DNA from: Theristus sp. LFF4_11
Lineage: Eukaryota; Nematoda; Chromadorea; Monhysterida; Xyalidae
Length of the DNA stretch: 64,000 nucleotides
Assembly (NCBI GenBank): GCA_030248135.1
Contig: JASANC010002574.1
Location: 1-64,000 of the forward strand
Direction: 5' to 3'
Each line of letters starts with the position of its first letter. Within the stretch, counting starts at the first letter, position 1. A program made the position numbers and the translations under genes. Below the pieces are notes generated by a model that saw nothing but the letters and a program-made list of their open reading frames with translations, was not told the DNA's origin and did not search any database. Below are positions 23,848-35,888 of the stretch, in pieces.

Positions 23848-26800
23848 TCAGTCGGACACTGGCGACGGCCGTCGATCGCAGCTAACGACGTGGGGCAGGA
23901 TACGACGGTGAGACTTGGGAGGGATGGTTTATGTTTGTTTTCTGATTCTTTGAGGAGTTGTGCCAGGTGCCAAGGTAATGATTTGTTTGATATAATTGGA
24001 AGAACAATGTAGATAGAGTTTGACATAGAATTTGATATGGAAGAATGGAAGTAGTTGTTTCTAAGTTCATCAGAGTGCAAGAGTTTGAGGTTGCAGTTTG
24101 AAAGTAACAGAATGTTTAATGCTGAGTTTGTTTAATTTGTGGTTCAAGAGTGAGTCATTTATTTCATTCAGAGTTGTTTTAGCATCTTTAGAGCTCTCCA
24201 TTCAATTTCCACATTTAGTATGCGTAACTAAACTAGCTATAAAAATCTTCAATACAAAAAGCGTTAATCAGTGCACAGCATTTTTTCTGTTATCAATATG
24301 GTCTCTCTGAGCATTTGGCATCGTCGAAATAATGGTGGTTCAGTTTTCTAGCACAATGCACCATCACTTTAGTTCCTGCAATAGATGCACTGAAACTGAA
24401 TGCTACTATCATGCATGTTCTTGACTGTCTCTGCTGGGTAAACAAAAATCGAAACACTCGCGCGAAATTCAACCAGTCAACTTAAAAATAGTTGGAAATA
24501 TTCAACGGGGATCAGACGCATTTTATTTTATTTCGCAGTCCTGTTCCGTGTCATAACAAAAAACAAAAATGGGAAACAAGTTTTGTTGGCGTGTAAAACA
24601 TTCAAACATCAGTTTTCGTACACCCATTACCGCACCGCAGAGTCGGGTATCACTTTGGGCAGACGTATAGGTAAAAAAGAAATATTTAAGAAATGGATCA
24701 TTTGGTAACGAACGACCCGGCATAAATCTTTTCGACTAAAAACGAATAGAAAACGATTTTTAAGAGAGAAAAGGGACATCCGAAGTAAACGCTAAAAAAC
24801 AAAAAAATACTTCGGCAAAAACGTGTGTAACCCAGTATCTTAATTACATTTCACCAAAGTCGACAATTGCATTCCACTCTCGGTTTTTCTCCACTCTCCG
24901 TCTACTTCTATTGCAAAACTAAAAAAACAGCGTTACGGACGGAGAACCCAATGCAATGAAACAATTCGCATGCGGTTCGGCCGTCCGGTTTGCTTGAAAG
25001 CTGCAGGCCAGAGAATGTTAGGCTGATGATGAATGCCTTGTTTAGGTCGGTGTTTTGCTGTACATTGGGTTTGGTGTGCAATCGCTAGAATTGAGTTTAA
25101 AATTAAGCGCACGCTAAAAAATTTGGGGTAGAATTTGAACAGAAAAGGAGTGTCCTCCCGATTGACCAAATTATCTTTAGGCTTCGCTCAACAAAAAATG
25201 GTTCTGCTTGCTACTAGAGAAAAACCAAATAAATGTTTGAGCATTAGCCACATTATTACCACCACACTCATTTAAGTTCAAACTCACGTTCATATTTCTC
25301 ATATATACCAGGAAAAACTTACAAGCGCCAACGACGTTCACCTTTTTTGCAAACAGCTTTGCGAGGTGTGATTCTGTCAGTCAGATAAGGCAACGAATAA
25401 CGACAAACGTTTTGCTCGGGTGCAAAATGGTGAAACAGCTGGGCCTTTTATTGTTTTTTGAAAGGAAACTTACTTTAAGTTGACGCAACAGCCATTTTTA
25501 ATACTGCATTCATAGAAGTACACTGTGTTACTTACTATGTTACTTTGTTCAAAAATTATTCAGAGTTGTGATATTTACTTTTCATTCACAACAATTTTCA
25601 TGCCCCACCATGTTTTTCAGTTTGGCTCAGATTAAATGTGAACAAATTGATTGAGCAGTTTGAAATGCAGAAGCTTTCTATTCTACTTAGATTCTAAAAA
25701 TAATTTCACAAAGTCTCGGGGGTGTGACTCATTGCGCTGAGCATTAGCTACTGCACTTGGTGGACTATTGCCACAAATCGTAATCAATCTTTCACGAAAT
25801 CAAAATGTCTTTGCATTGCGTGATTCATTCATGAGCCCTCCTACTGTACATATTGAATATGCATAGCTGGACATCATATTTCGCAATCTTTGTTGTGTTA
25901 AATGTTTAATTTAATGCACCGACTTTAATTAAGTTTCCAATTACCATGGCTTCATACATCATACGTATAGATAAACTTAAAAAAAGATATTGTAATCAAC
26001 GCTTTTCCAATTCTGTTTCAGATCCTACGACGTGACGAACTTCGCAGCGGCGGCCGGTTCGGCCGCAACGTCGCCAGGTGCAGGACTAACCACGATCGGT
26101 CCGAATCAGCCTCACTATCACCATCAGCAACAGATCGGCGACCATCAACGTTATCAACAACAACAGCTCGGCATAACCACACCGACGCACGGTACACCGA
26201 AATCCTCGTCGCTGCCAAATCTCGACAGTCCAACACGTCGAACACTGGGCGCTGGTGAACGTCTGACGCAACGGAATCATGGCGGTTTTGAGCTGCTGCT
26301 GAACGATAATTATCAGGTTCGGTTTGTTAGGGTTGATAAATCGAGAATGATGTTTCTTAAAACTAATGAGAAAAACCTGAATGTGTTATAAAATGCGTCC
26401 TACTCAGGCGTTTGCGGACACTGCTGAAATTCCGATCTACGATCTACAAACGTCGATCAGCGCAAATCGCGACAATCAGCATCAACCGGCCGGTGGTCGG
26501 CCGAAATCACTGTACGAACTGTTCCGCGAGAAGCTCCGTGACCGTGAAGAGGACTTGGCACGCTACTGCACGGATGGTGTCGTCTTTGAGGAGGAGCCGG
26601 AGTTCAACTATCTGGATGATGATGACGACGACGATGATGATGATGAGAACTCGGAAGAACATCGGCGTTACCAAGCGACCATGTTGCTGGACGAAGATGA
26701 ACAGCACTCGAGCGGGTTGGGTTTTTTGCTTTCTTTTTTCTTGTTTCAAAGGCAAATAACCGTAACCTAAACATTTTGTTTCAGTTACATAACCGGCGAT

Positions 26801-29800
26801 CTGCAGCCGCATCGTCATTTACCCGGCAAGCAACGAGAACTAGCGGCTACGAACGACAACCAAGACGCAAACTATCAACCGGTGCCGACGTCGGTCGACG
26901 ACTACGAGTACACCGAGTACTACATGGGCGATGGTCGTTACATTGATCAGAATCACAACGAGATCGGCTATGCGCCGCCGACCACCAGTGGCATTCAGTC
27001 GGTCGCGGCCAACCAGCAGCACGCAGCTGACGTCGCACATCAGCATCATCATCAGCAGCACGCAGCTGACGTCGCACATCAGCATCATCATCAGCAGCAG
27101 GTTGTGGCACGTTCACCACCCGATGGACAAGCGCAGGTATACACATTCGTGTGGCAACCGTAGTCACCAAGTTACTGAATTTGCAGCAACTTCCATTCTC
27201 GATTGTAGGCCGATTTCGAATTGGTCGACGAAATGAGCAGTGAAGAGCAGCGTCTACTGAGCGCACGCGACCGCTGGAGTCGTGTGCCGCTTGTCGTGCC
27301 GGAAAAAGCGCCCGAAAAACCCCCGCGCACGTTCGCCACTTTGTTACACAAATCTATTTCTTCCGGCGAACAATCAGCGCGATCATCCGAACAACCAGTG
27401 GAAACATCACCCACAAACGCGAAACTGGTTGTTCACCAATCCGTACAGACAAGTCCCGAGCGTCATTTGCCGCCGCCGTCGTCGACGACATGGCCGGAAA
27501 CGCTTGCAAGCGGAAGCCAGCCAGTGGCGACGCGCGACTGTACGCCCGGCACCGTCGAACCGACCGGGCGCCATCTGAATTTGGAATTCATGAAACTGTC
27601 GCACGAAGTGCCGCCACTGATGTCTAGCGTGCCGCCATTTCCGGTTGCGTTTCTGACGGAAGATCCAGATGATGATGATGAAGCCACGAACACGAACAAA
27701 GCGGAGGAAATTGGTGACGCGACGTCGAAGGCAAGACAGTCGCCTCAGCGCCGATCACGGAGCGCCTCGCAACGATTGGCCGAGCTGCTGGCGCCGCACA
27801 ACCAATTCCACCAGTCGCAACAACTGACGACACTGCTGCAACAGTGTTCGGCGGCAACCACGAATCTGTTCTCGGTTTGTACGCTTTGTTACGGTGCGCA
27901 GGTGGACTGTTTTGTTGACTTTCACAAAGCATTTTATACGCACGAGTCACTCTCTATTTTTTACAGCGACCCCAAACCACGTCCGAGAACCGCCCAGCCG
28001 CCTCGACGCCACTGTTCGCCAATGCGCACGGCGCCCAGTTGCCGCGGCCGACGAGCTGCTTCGGTGGTCTGTCGTCGTTGGCGACGCCCGCTGCTGGCGG
28101 CTCTCAATCCGGAAACCTCAAGGGCGACGTGAATAGTTTTCTCGCGAATCTACCGATCCCGAGCGGCATCGGCGACTTCCTGATGCGCCCGCAGCCACAG
28201 CAGCCGCAACAACACCGTCCCATTCAAAGCACTCCGAAATTCGTTCGCGCCAACGTCGCGAAACCCGTTGCGAAGCCGGCCGGTGAACCGTCGGCGGCGT
28301 CAAAAGAGCCAGACAATAGCACATCAAACGGCGATGCCGGCGGTGTGCCGCGCGACCGCGACTCCGGCCTTGGCTCGAGCGGCCCGTCGCACATTCAAGA
28401 CTGGGACTCGTTGGCGACGCTGCTGCCGAAAGACGTGCTGCATGCGTGCTCGTTCTTTAAGACGAACAGTGAACTGCTGAATTCGGCCGGTAACAAAAGT
28501 CCGCCAGCCATGATGACACCGTTGAATATCGACAAATTGCCAGGCGGTGCGTGGAAATGCTTGCTAATTTTGTGCGTCCACCTAGCTTGAACTTGTAAAC
28601 AATGAAGTTTAATGGTTCGTTTTTGCTCTACAGGCGCCCGAAGGCATCGTCCACAGTCAGAGCCGGGACGTCGTCACCACCGACAATGGGCACGATACGC
28701 CCCGGCGTACCAGCATCGCGCGAAAAGCCGCTACGAATGCATCCGTGAAGACGAAACGCAAACGGGCGAAAGTGAATACAATGAGTAAGCGCTAGAAAGT
28801 TTTTTTATTTTTAAAAAAAGCTTGGCCATTCATACAGAAGAACGCTGCTGCAGTGATTTTTTTGCATTTCAGCACGTGTCCGATGAGCGGTTGCTCTCGG
28901 TGTGTCGGCCACAGCGCTTCAATGCCATCAACAGCAGGCGTGCACTGCGTTGTGCATCATCATCACTATCACCCACATCATTATCCATGTTGTCCTCAGG
29001 CGGTAAGACGCATGTTATTTGTTGAAGCTGGTTCTTCTGTGGTTCGTTTTTATGTAAAATTCACTAACGCATCAATACAAATGCCATTTGGTTGCATTTC
29101 GGATTGGTTCAACTGCGCTTTTCACTGTGTAGCCAAGATGCATTATTGAGCAGCGTAATAAACAATTGCTTGTTTTGAAGTCGCCAAAAAACACGTAAAA
29201 TTTCCATGTTACAGTCGAGCCACTGTCACTCGGACAACACGCGCTGTTGCTGTCAAACGTCCGCCAATGCGGCGTTGCGCGCGCGTCAGCAGTCAACGCC
29301 AGCGTATCGCCGGAGCGCAACGGCCGACGCGAACAATCTGAAACGCTGGCGGCACAAGTTCATGCAGCAGGCGCCGCACTACGATTTTTATTGGCCGGGG
29401 TACTGTCGAACGGAGCAGGCAGCCGCGTTGACCAGCGATGAGAGCGACGATGGCGACAGCAGTGACTGGGCGACCGAAGACCTGGCGTACCGCCAACGCC
29501 AGGGGCGAAACCAGTGGGCACGCGATACGCATCGTTAGTGACGTTTGCAAGAGATTTTTGTTTGCAGTCATATTATTGGTTTTTGTTGTTGCGAAGTTGA
29601 ATCGTTTTCCGCCGGTTTTCGGGCGACCCAAAAATTGTTTGCAATTCGGGTTCAAAGACAACTCCAAAAAAACGGGAACGTCAAACGCTTCAATTCGTGA
29701 CAGATTTCATTTTTGTATGCTTTTGAACAATCAAAATTCTGCGATCGCTACATTTTTGCTTGCACACTGCGCAGCTTTCTGTGATGTATGCCGAAACGAA

Positions 29801-32800
29801 AACGTTACGTAGTATTATTAAAAATCTTGAGATGTATTTTTATTGTTTGCAACCATAAATGGGCTTTTTTCACCGTTTATCGTTTGTGACACACATCCGA
29901 CCCAAGCCATCAACTCTTATACAAGCGCAATAAAGCGTTTTATTTGAAATTTTGGCTGCACTTCATTTTTAATTCGCTGATTGGTTGTTTGCTTGCGTGG
30001 ATTTGTTCATTCTGTGATGTGCAAAACGAGTGCGCCGCAAACGGACACACAGCGCGCACGTTTTTTCAAGTTTTTATTGCTTGCAGTGTGGCATCAGTTT
30101 TGCTTTCACTCATTCGATTTCAGGCTTCACTCATCCAACATCATCTAAACATAATCGTGGTGGAAGTGTGCCGCCGCCCGCGACTCCACTGGAACAGCGA
30201 TCGATTCAACATCACCATCACCATCACCACAAATGCCCCACAATCGTTGCACGACGGTTGTCGGTGAGCACGCTGACGTCATCAGAAGACGAAGAAGAAC
30301 CGGGAGAAAGATTTTATTGGCCGACGGCTGAAAAGAAACGAGGGCATCGTGTTGATATTGGCAAGGAATTGATCGCGGCCTCCAACAATCTTCCACTGGA
30401 CAGTTTCGAGCCGGACACGATGTGCAGCGAGTATCAGATGCGCGAGCGTGATCCGTGTCTGCTAACGAGCGACAACAACAGCGCTGCGGCGTATCGATCG
30501 CTGCAGAATCTAAAAACGACCTCAGGAAAGTCGCCGAGCGAGCAGCGGTGTTGTGCGACGTGCTTTCGAATGCGCACACCAACGAGCACGACCGTGTTGC
30601 CGCCGATCTGGGCGCGTGCGAAGGAGCAACGCGCTCAGTTCTGTGACTGCGAGACGAGCGAACAGCGAGAACAGTCGGAAATCGAGCGATTCCGCCAGCA
30701 GCTGGTGTTGACGCAGACGAACGAGAAAGGCGCACGGCTGAACGGTAACGACCGTTGAGAGACTTTCGGCTTGTTCTTTATATGGCTTTCATTGGATTGA
30801 CTCGTGCTGAGTGATGCGTGGTGGTTGCTCTGTCCGTTGTTTTCATTCGCTGCACTTTGCTTCCTGAATTTTTAAAAATTATTCGATGTTCTAACAAGCA
30901 TTACGCTGATGAATGTAGTGTTTAAGCTCAAAAACTATTTTAGCTGAGGAGCGAGCGGTTCGCGGCACAGATCTGTACCGACAGAAAAACGGTAAACCAT
31001 ATGTTTTGCTCATTTTTAGCATTCAATTAAGCTAAATCTTTTCTTGTGAGCCTTAAAGTTTTAAAAACCTTAGTAAAATGAAAATCCCTTTTCAGATATA
31101 ATTGACGCCGTGGTGCGTGTTTGCGACCAGCTGGTGTCGGCGTTTTCTAAGTTCCGTTTCCACCACGAAGTGAGCTTGCTTTGTAAATTACGGTACAACC
31201 TCAACTAGACATTTGCGATTTTCATTTGTCGAAATCTTTTTGCTTTCTTTAGGGAGACGACAGTATCGACACTGATGGTGTAATCCTTGGCCTGGTGCGA
31301 CATTCTCTGTGTCCGACTATGGAGAAGGTGCTGGCCGACGGATTACTGGACGGATGTCAAGTGTGGCAAGTGGTGCGCGCCGCGGCAACCCTCGGTATTC
31401 CATTGTTTCACCATTTTGGTTTTTTGAACATTTTGTGTTTGGCATTTTATTCAGCTGCACACCAGAATATCAGTTTGCAAAATTCAGGCCCAGCGACTAA
31501 ATCAGTGCATGCATTAGTCGCCGATCTTTCGTCGACGGTCGCTGCACGCAACGGCGAAGCGGAGCAAAACGAATCTGATCGCTTCATCGCATTTGTTGAG
31601 GGACTACTGAGGTTCTGTATTTTTTAAAGTGCGATTTCTCAACATCGCAAATGCATTGAAAGAAATACTTGCATGGTTTTCCCATGATTTTGTAGGCTGC
31701 GTTGTCTAGACTGCTGGTTGTCCTACTTGGCACTGAAAGACCGCGTCATCGACTCGTCTTACAACGAGAGCGCCTTCATGCGTCGAGCGCTCACCGGCTA
31801 CCGATCATTGTTCGATCGTCTGATTATGGCCATTCAACCGCTCAGCATGCTACCATTCCATCGTACGAATCCATTAACGCCTGGTGGCGGACGGAAATTC
31901 GTGACAACACCGACAGTGCCGACGTCGCCGAGTAACAAATTCGCTCGTCCGAACTCATTGCAGCTGAACGCCGACAAGAAAAGCGACTACATTTCATATT
32001 CGACTAGCGGCGAATACTCGCTGTTGCCGACGCGACTGCCGTCGGACTCCAGGGTGCCGAAATCAAGCTCGGTGCCGTCGCGCATCTGGGACGTCACGTG
32101 GCGTAGTGCACCGGCGAGCTTCTATCGGTCGACAAGTGAAACGAAGATTGACGAAAAGCCGGCGAGAAAGTCGTGGTCGTTCGAAATTGCAAAAAACACG
32201 ACAACAGGTAAATTGAACTGAACAACTTTCCTGACGCAAGAAAATTTGAGACGATAACAAACTCCTATTTCAATCATTGTTTTTCAGACAAAAAACTAAC
32301 CGTGGAAAATTTGGTCAAACTACCAAATGCTAAAATGACAAACGATGATCAAGCTTTAAACGTGTGCCCGACCACCACCACCACGACGGACACAGCCACG
32401 ACAACCTCAACAACGTCAATAACAAAAACAACAACGCCGTCGTCGTCCGCCATACCACGTCCGTCGAGTCGCAGTCGCATTCCGCGAATGTCACGGCCGA
32501 GCTCGCTTGTAATGTCGACGAATTCAGCCGGCAAAGGGTCGACGACGTCGAGCGCAGTGGACACTCCAGCTGGAAGTTCACCGATGAAAAGGGCAAAAGC
32601 GATTGAGCAGCCATCTAACACCGAGTCGAATACGAATGCGAGCACTCAGTCGGCAAGCGACACGACGACGACAACGGCGACAACCAGAACGACAACCTCT
32701 AGTGACTACAGTAGTTGTGGCTCTTATAAATCGTCGACGTCAACTGCGAGTAGCAACCGAAAAGTTGACATTGCTCCGGTGAAGAGCCTGGTGAAACCGA

Positions 32801-33166
32801 CAGCCACAGATGTGAAGTCACGATTGGCACAACCGAGCAAACGAACGATAGCGGTCACCAAGACTGTTCTATTGCGATGCGGGCCCAAAATTGGCGGTGG
32901 CGGCAATGCGGCGGCCAACAAGCCGTCCACCTCTGCTGACAACAAGGCGAATGTCAATAACAACGTGAAGAAACGACCGGCAGTGGTGGTCGATTGCGCA
33001 ATTGATCCGAACAATACCAGAACAACACTCGGCACGGAAAAGTGAGCATTTAACCGTTTTTAAGATGTCGGAAATGAATGGTAGTTGTTATTTTGTATAA
33101 TTTTACTTTAGATTATCAAACACTGGCGGGCGCGAGGTATCATTGCTGAAAAAGCGGTTCTCTTGA
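17631..33166 (+). CDS. large RUN-domain protein, RUSC/UNC-14 family
   Basis: Twenty-one exons whose phases all agree: 17631-17771, 21306-21523, 22117-22768, 23011-23161, 23373-23907, 26022-26316, 26408-26715, 26785-27136, 27209-27874, 27967-28546, 28634-28784, 28873-29002, 29215-29533, 30124-30744, 30944-30991, 31096-31169, 31253-31394, 31488-31611, 31696-32207, 32288-33041, 33112-33166. The sum is 6,828 nt, or 2,275 residues plus stop. The RUN domain lies at about residues 1720-1895 (VVRVCDQLVSAF, LGLVRHSLCPTMEKVLADG, RFIAFVEGLLR, LRCLDCWLSYLALKDRV, SLFDRLIMAIQPLSMLPF); the last segment is typical of RUSC1/RUSC2. The rest is low-complexity: a poly-Gln run (about 23802-23850), ten Asp in a row (about 26617-26645), His-rich and Cys-rich stretches and a Ser/Thr-rich tail. 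Known RUSC/UNC-14 proteins act in kinesin-linked axonal transport and vesicle traffic. I see no C-terminal SH3 domain of the RUSC type. The first exons are the least certain. Confidence 0.78.
19478..19677 (-). pseudogene. possible decayed mariner-type transposase fragment
   Basis: One minus-strand frame has AIRKWFQETAAK and an overlapping frame has NFYRWQAHVLPF. Read together they resemble the C-terminal region of mariner-family transposases (W followed by FY..G...L...W). The pieces are in different frames, so it would be a frameshifted relic. It sits in the large first intron of the RUN-domain gene. The match is short and from memory of the family pattern. Confidence 0.3.
23908..26021. other. 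large intron of the RUN-domain gene
   Basis: A 2.1-kb AT-rich intron between the poly-Gln exon and the exon starting at 26022. I see no nested gene, no clear transposon ends and no long open frame with plausible splice sites. Confidence 0.5.
27018..27095 (+). repeat. in-frame 36-bp tandem duplication
   Basis: Two identical copies of a 36-bp unit encode QQHAADVAHQHH-type residues inside the RUN-domain gene. The copies show no base differences, so the duplication looks recent, and it preserves the reading frame. Confidence 0.85.
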
Positions 33167-35324
33167 ACGCCAAAAACGTTGGGTTGAATAACAACAGCGA
33201 TTACGTTGGGTTTGAGTTACGCGTTTCATTGTTTAAAATTGTATTTTTGCGACTCTGAATCATTCTTGAACCAATGTCAGGTTCTGCAATTGTTTTTTTT
33301 ACAATTTTTGCCACTTTATCATTTCCTGCTTTTTTGCATATAACATGCATAGTTCAACCAGACCCCAGAGAAATTCAAAATTCGCGTAAATTCATGAATT
33401 ACTTTAGCCTGACGTTTGTCTGTTTTTCTGCTGTTCTTTTGCATGTAGTTTTTACTTCGTGATTAAAAATTAAACCTGCACAAAAAATTGTTTGTTTCAA
33501 AAAATGGCGAATCTCAGATTGAGCAAAACACTGTGCGTTTTCTTTTCGGAAACTACAAATAATTCCACTGAATTAAATGAAAAACATTGTGTTTCTTTGT
33601 TGACTATACTGAAAAATTGACGTTACTGTGGTGTATTTTTGTTTTAGAGACTTATGTCACGTTCTGTTTCACCTCTATAAATTTGCTGTGTTGCTGAAAA
33701 GTTTTCACTCTTTCTTACGCCATGAATCTGTCCGGATATGTGAGCTCATTTGTTTTTCTGTTGAAGGGGTATAGTGATTTCACCGTGCGGTATTGGAAGA
33801 GCAACACTTGGGCGAAGGCGAAGCCACTTCCAAGAAAAAAACGAGAATTAAAAAACTGCAAATTTGCAGACCATTTTACATTGTACATTTGAAAACTTCA
33901 ATGAAACATACATTTTGATTTCTGATATTATGATAACCTTCTAGTCTGTCTTAATTTCTGAAGAGATTTTGACGATTTTAAGATTTTTTTCTTTAACTGT
34001 GAGAAACGTTGATGTCAGAATTATCGTCTAGAATTTATGGCATACCGGTGTCACGAAGTGTAATATGTCCATGCAGTTTTAACTAATATATTTATTAAAA
34101 GTGGAATTGCTTGTGCCGTTTTTACTCTGAATCAAAAGAAATAATGGAATGCCAATTCTGCGTGATATTGTTTTTTGGGTTCGAAAATCTATCTTACTAA
34201 AGCTGATGTTGAAAGGAAAGGAGTCTCGAAGAAATTTGCGGCATCTGCCACCCAAAAATACGTGTGTGTTTGTGACTTGCAATTAAATTTTGTCCCGAAT
34301 AACATAGGTTTATCATATGAAGAAAGTTTTACATTCAGCAAAATTATGCTTTAAAATTTTTAACTTCTTGGCCGCTTTTATCGTTTACAATATATCGTTT
34401 TTTCTATCCGCCTTTTTAATGCAGGTTGTAAAATACTAATAGAGTTGTTGTAAACAATGGGTATCACTATCGCTAAATCTCTGTGGTTTCTTGATTTTTC
34501 TGCAGTTCAGAAAAACAGACAGAATTTTTCTGAGCTCAGTTGTTGATGTAAACGATTGCATTAAAACGTTTTTACCCCCATGCTTTTCGTCTAACATCTA
34601 ATTTGCATAATAATTGTATGTATCGCAGTCTTGCATTTGTTACCGTCGTAGCAAGGAGAACCGTTTGTTATACGTATTATTTTCGTGCTTCGGTTCGAAG
34701 GTTGGTGTGAAATGAACAAAGATAAATCAAAAGTTATTCGGTGTTTATTCGGCTGCAATAATTTGCATCGACAGCTACAATTAGATTTCGACACAATGTG
34801 TTCAATAATTGCGGAGCAGTTCAACAAGAACCAGAAAAGACGTTGATTTCTATTCAGGTTGATTCCGGCTAATATCAGACCAGATGGAGAAATCGAAAAT
34901 TTTAATTGAAGTAGAGAACGGGAAGTACCAGTTGCACATCTGTGTGCATGACGAACCAAATCACGTGTGTGTTTAGTATGGCCAAATAAATAAGGCATTC
35001 CTTGTTTTCTCAATCAAGGCGGGATTAGTCGCAGACCAGTTGGTTTTTTTTAAGAATACTAATTGTGTGCAAATATTTTACTATCTTGTGTGCAATGGAC
35101 AAAGAACAAACAGAATAACACAAACAAATCAAACCATGTAAAAAAATATTTTATGAAATTAATTCTATTCAAATTTCGCGCGCCTTGCACCCTGAAAAAA
35201 ACAGATACCATGTTTATTCGGCCATACCGTATGTAGCAGCGATCGACACATCACGTGTAACTTTGTTCAAGTTCGATTCTTCAGTTGCGTGTGACCTCGA
35301 CAGTGCGCTGTTTCACACTCGTCA

Positions 35325-35360
<36 letters not shown>

Positions 35361-35888
35361 ATGTCGAACATAAAGGTTTGCAACACTGATCAGATTGGAA
35401 TGGATCCATAGGTCATGAATATCTTTTTGATTTTTCACGGTTTTCATTTGCGGTGTTTTTTACGAACTCAAAAAACAAATATCGAGTACCGACTCTGTTT
35501 TCTGTTACTAAGACTAATTACAGAAGCGCACAGCACGTCGCATCAGCTTGTTTGTTTGCAACTGTGTAACTTTGTTTGCTGAGTTATAAATTGAATGGGA
35601 TGTTATCAGACCGAAACTCTACCCATTACAAGTAATCAACATGCGAATTGAGTAACGAATCAGCGCAATAATTGGATGTCCACTTGATTCGCCCAGTCAA
35701 TGGGTGCTACGGGAATTCACTCAACTGATCCAAAAATGGGCATTCTTTACTTTGCATGCTGGCGATGAATGAAAGACCTTTTTTTACCAGAAAAAAAAAT
35801 TTCAACCCGACCATAATTGTGCGAATCAAGCGATCGAACTTGCAAAAACTATGAAATGGGACCTGAATCGTCAGTTGATATTCCATCG
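33167..35888. other. convergent intergenic region
   Basis: Lies between the stops of the RUN-domain gene (+) and the unrecognised minus-strand gene. It contains a GT microsatellite at about 35331-35358. A weak inverted pair (TATGGCC(A/G)AATAAA at about 34977 and 35213) may mark an old MITE. I see no coding region. Confidence 0.45.
35331..35358. repeat. GT dinucleotide microsatellite
   Basis: An uninterrupted GT run of about 14 units ending in GTATAATG, in the convergent intergenic region. Confidence 0.9.

Noticed and set aside
30145..30735. 196-residue open frame on the minus strand
   Set aside because: Antisense of the RUN-gene exon 30124-30744; low-complexity composition and no splice partners.
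34975..35230. inverted TATGGCC(A/G)AATAAA pair as a MITE
   Set aside because: Only about 20 bases of imperfect match and no target duplication; mentioned under the intergenic region only.
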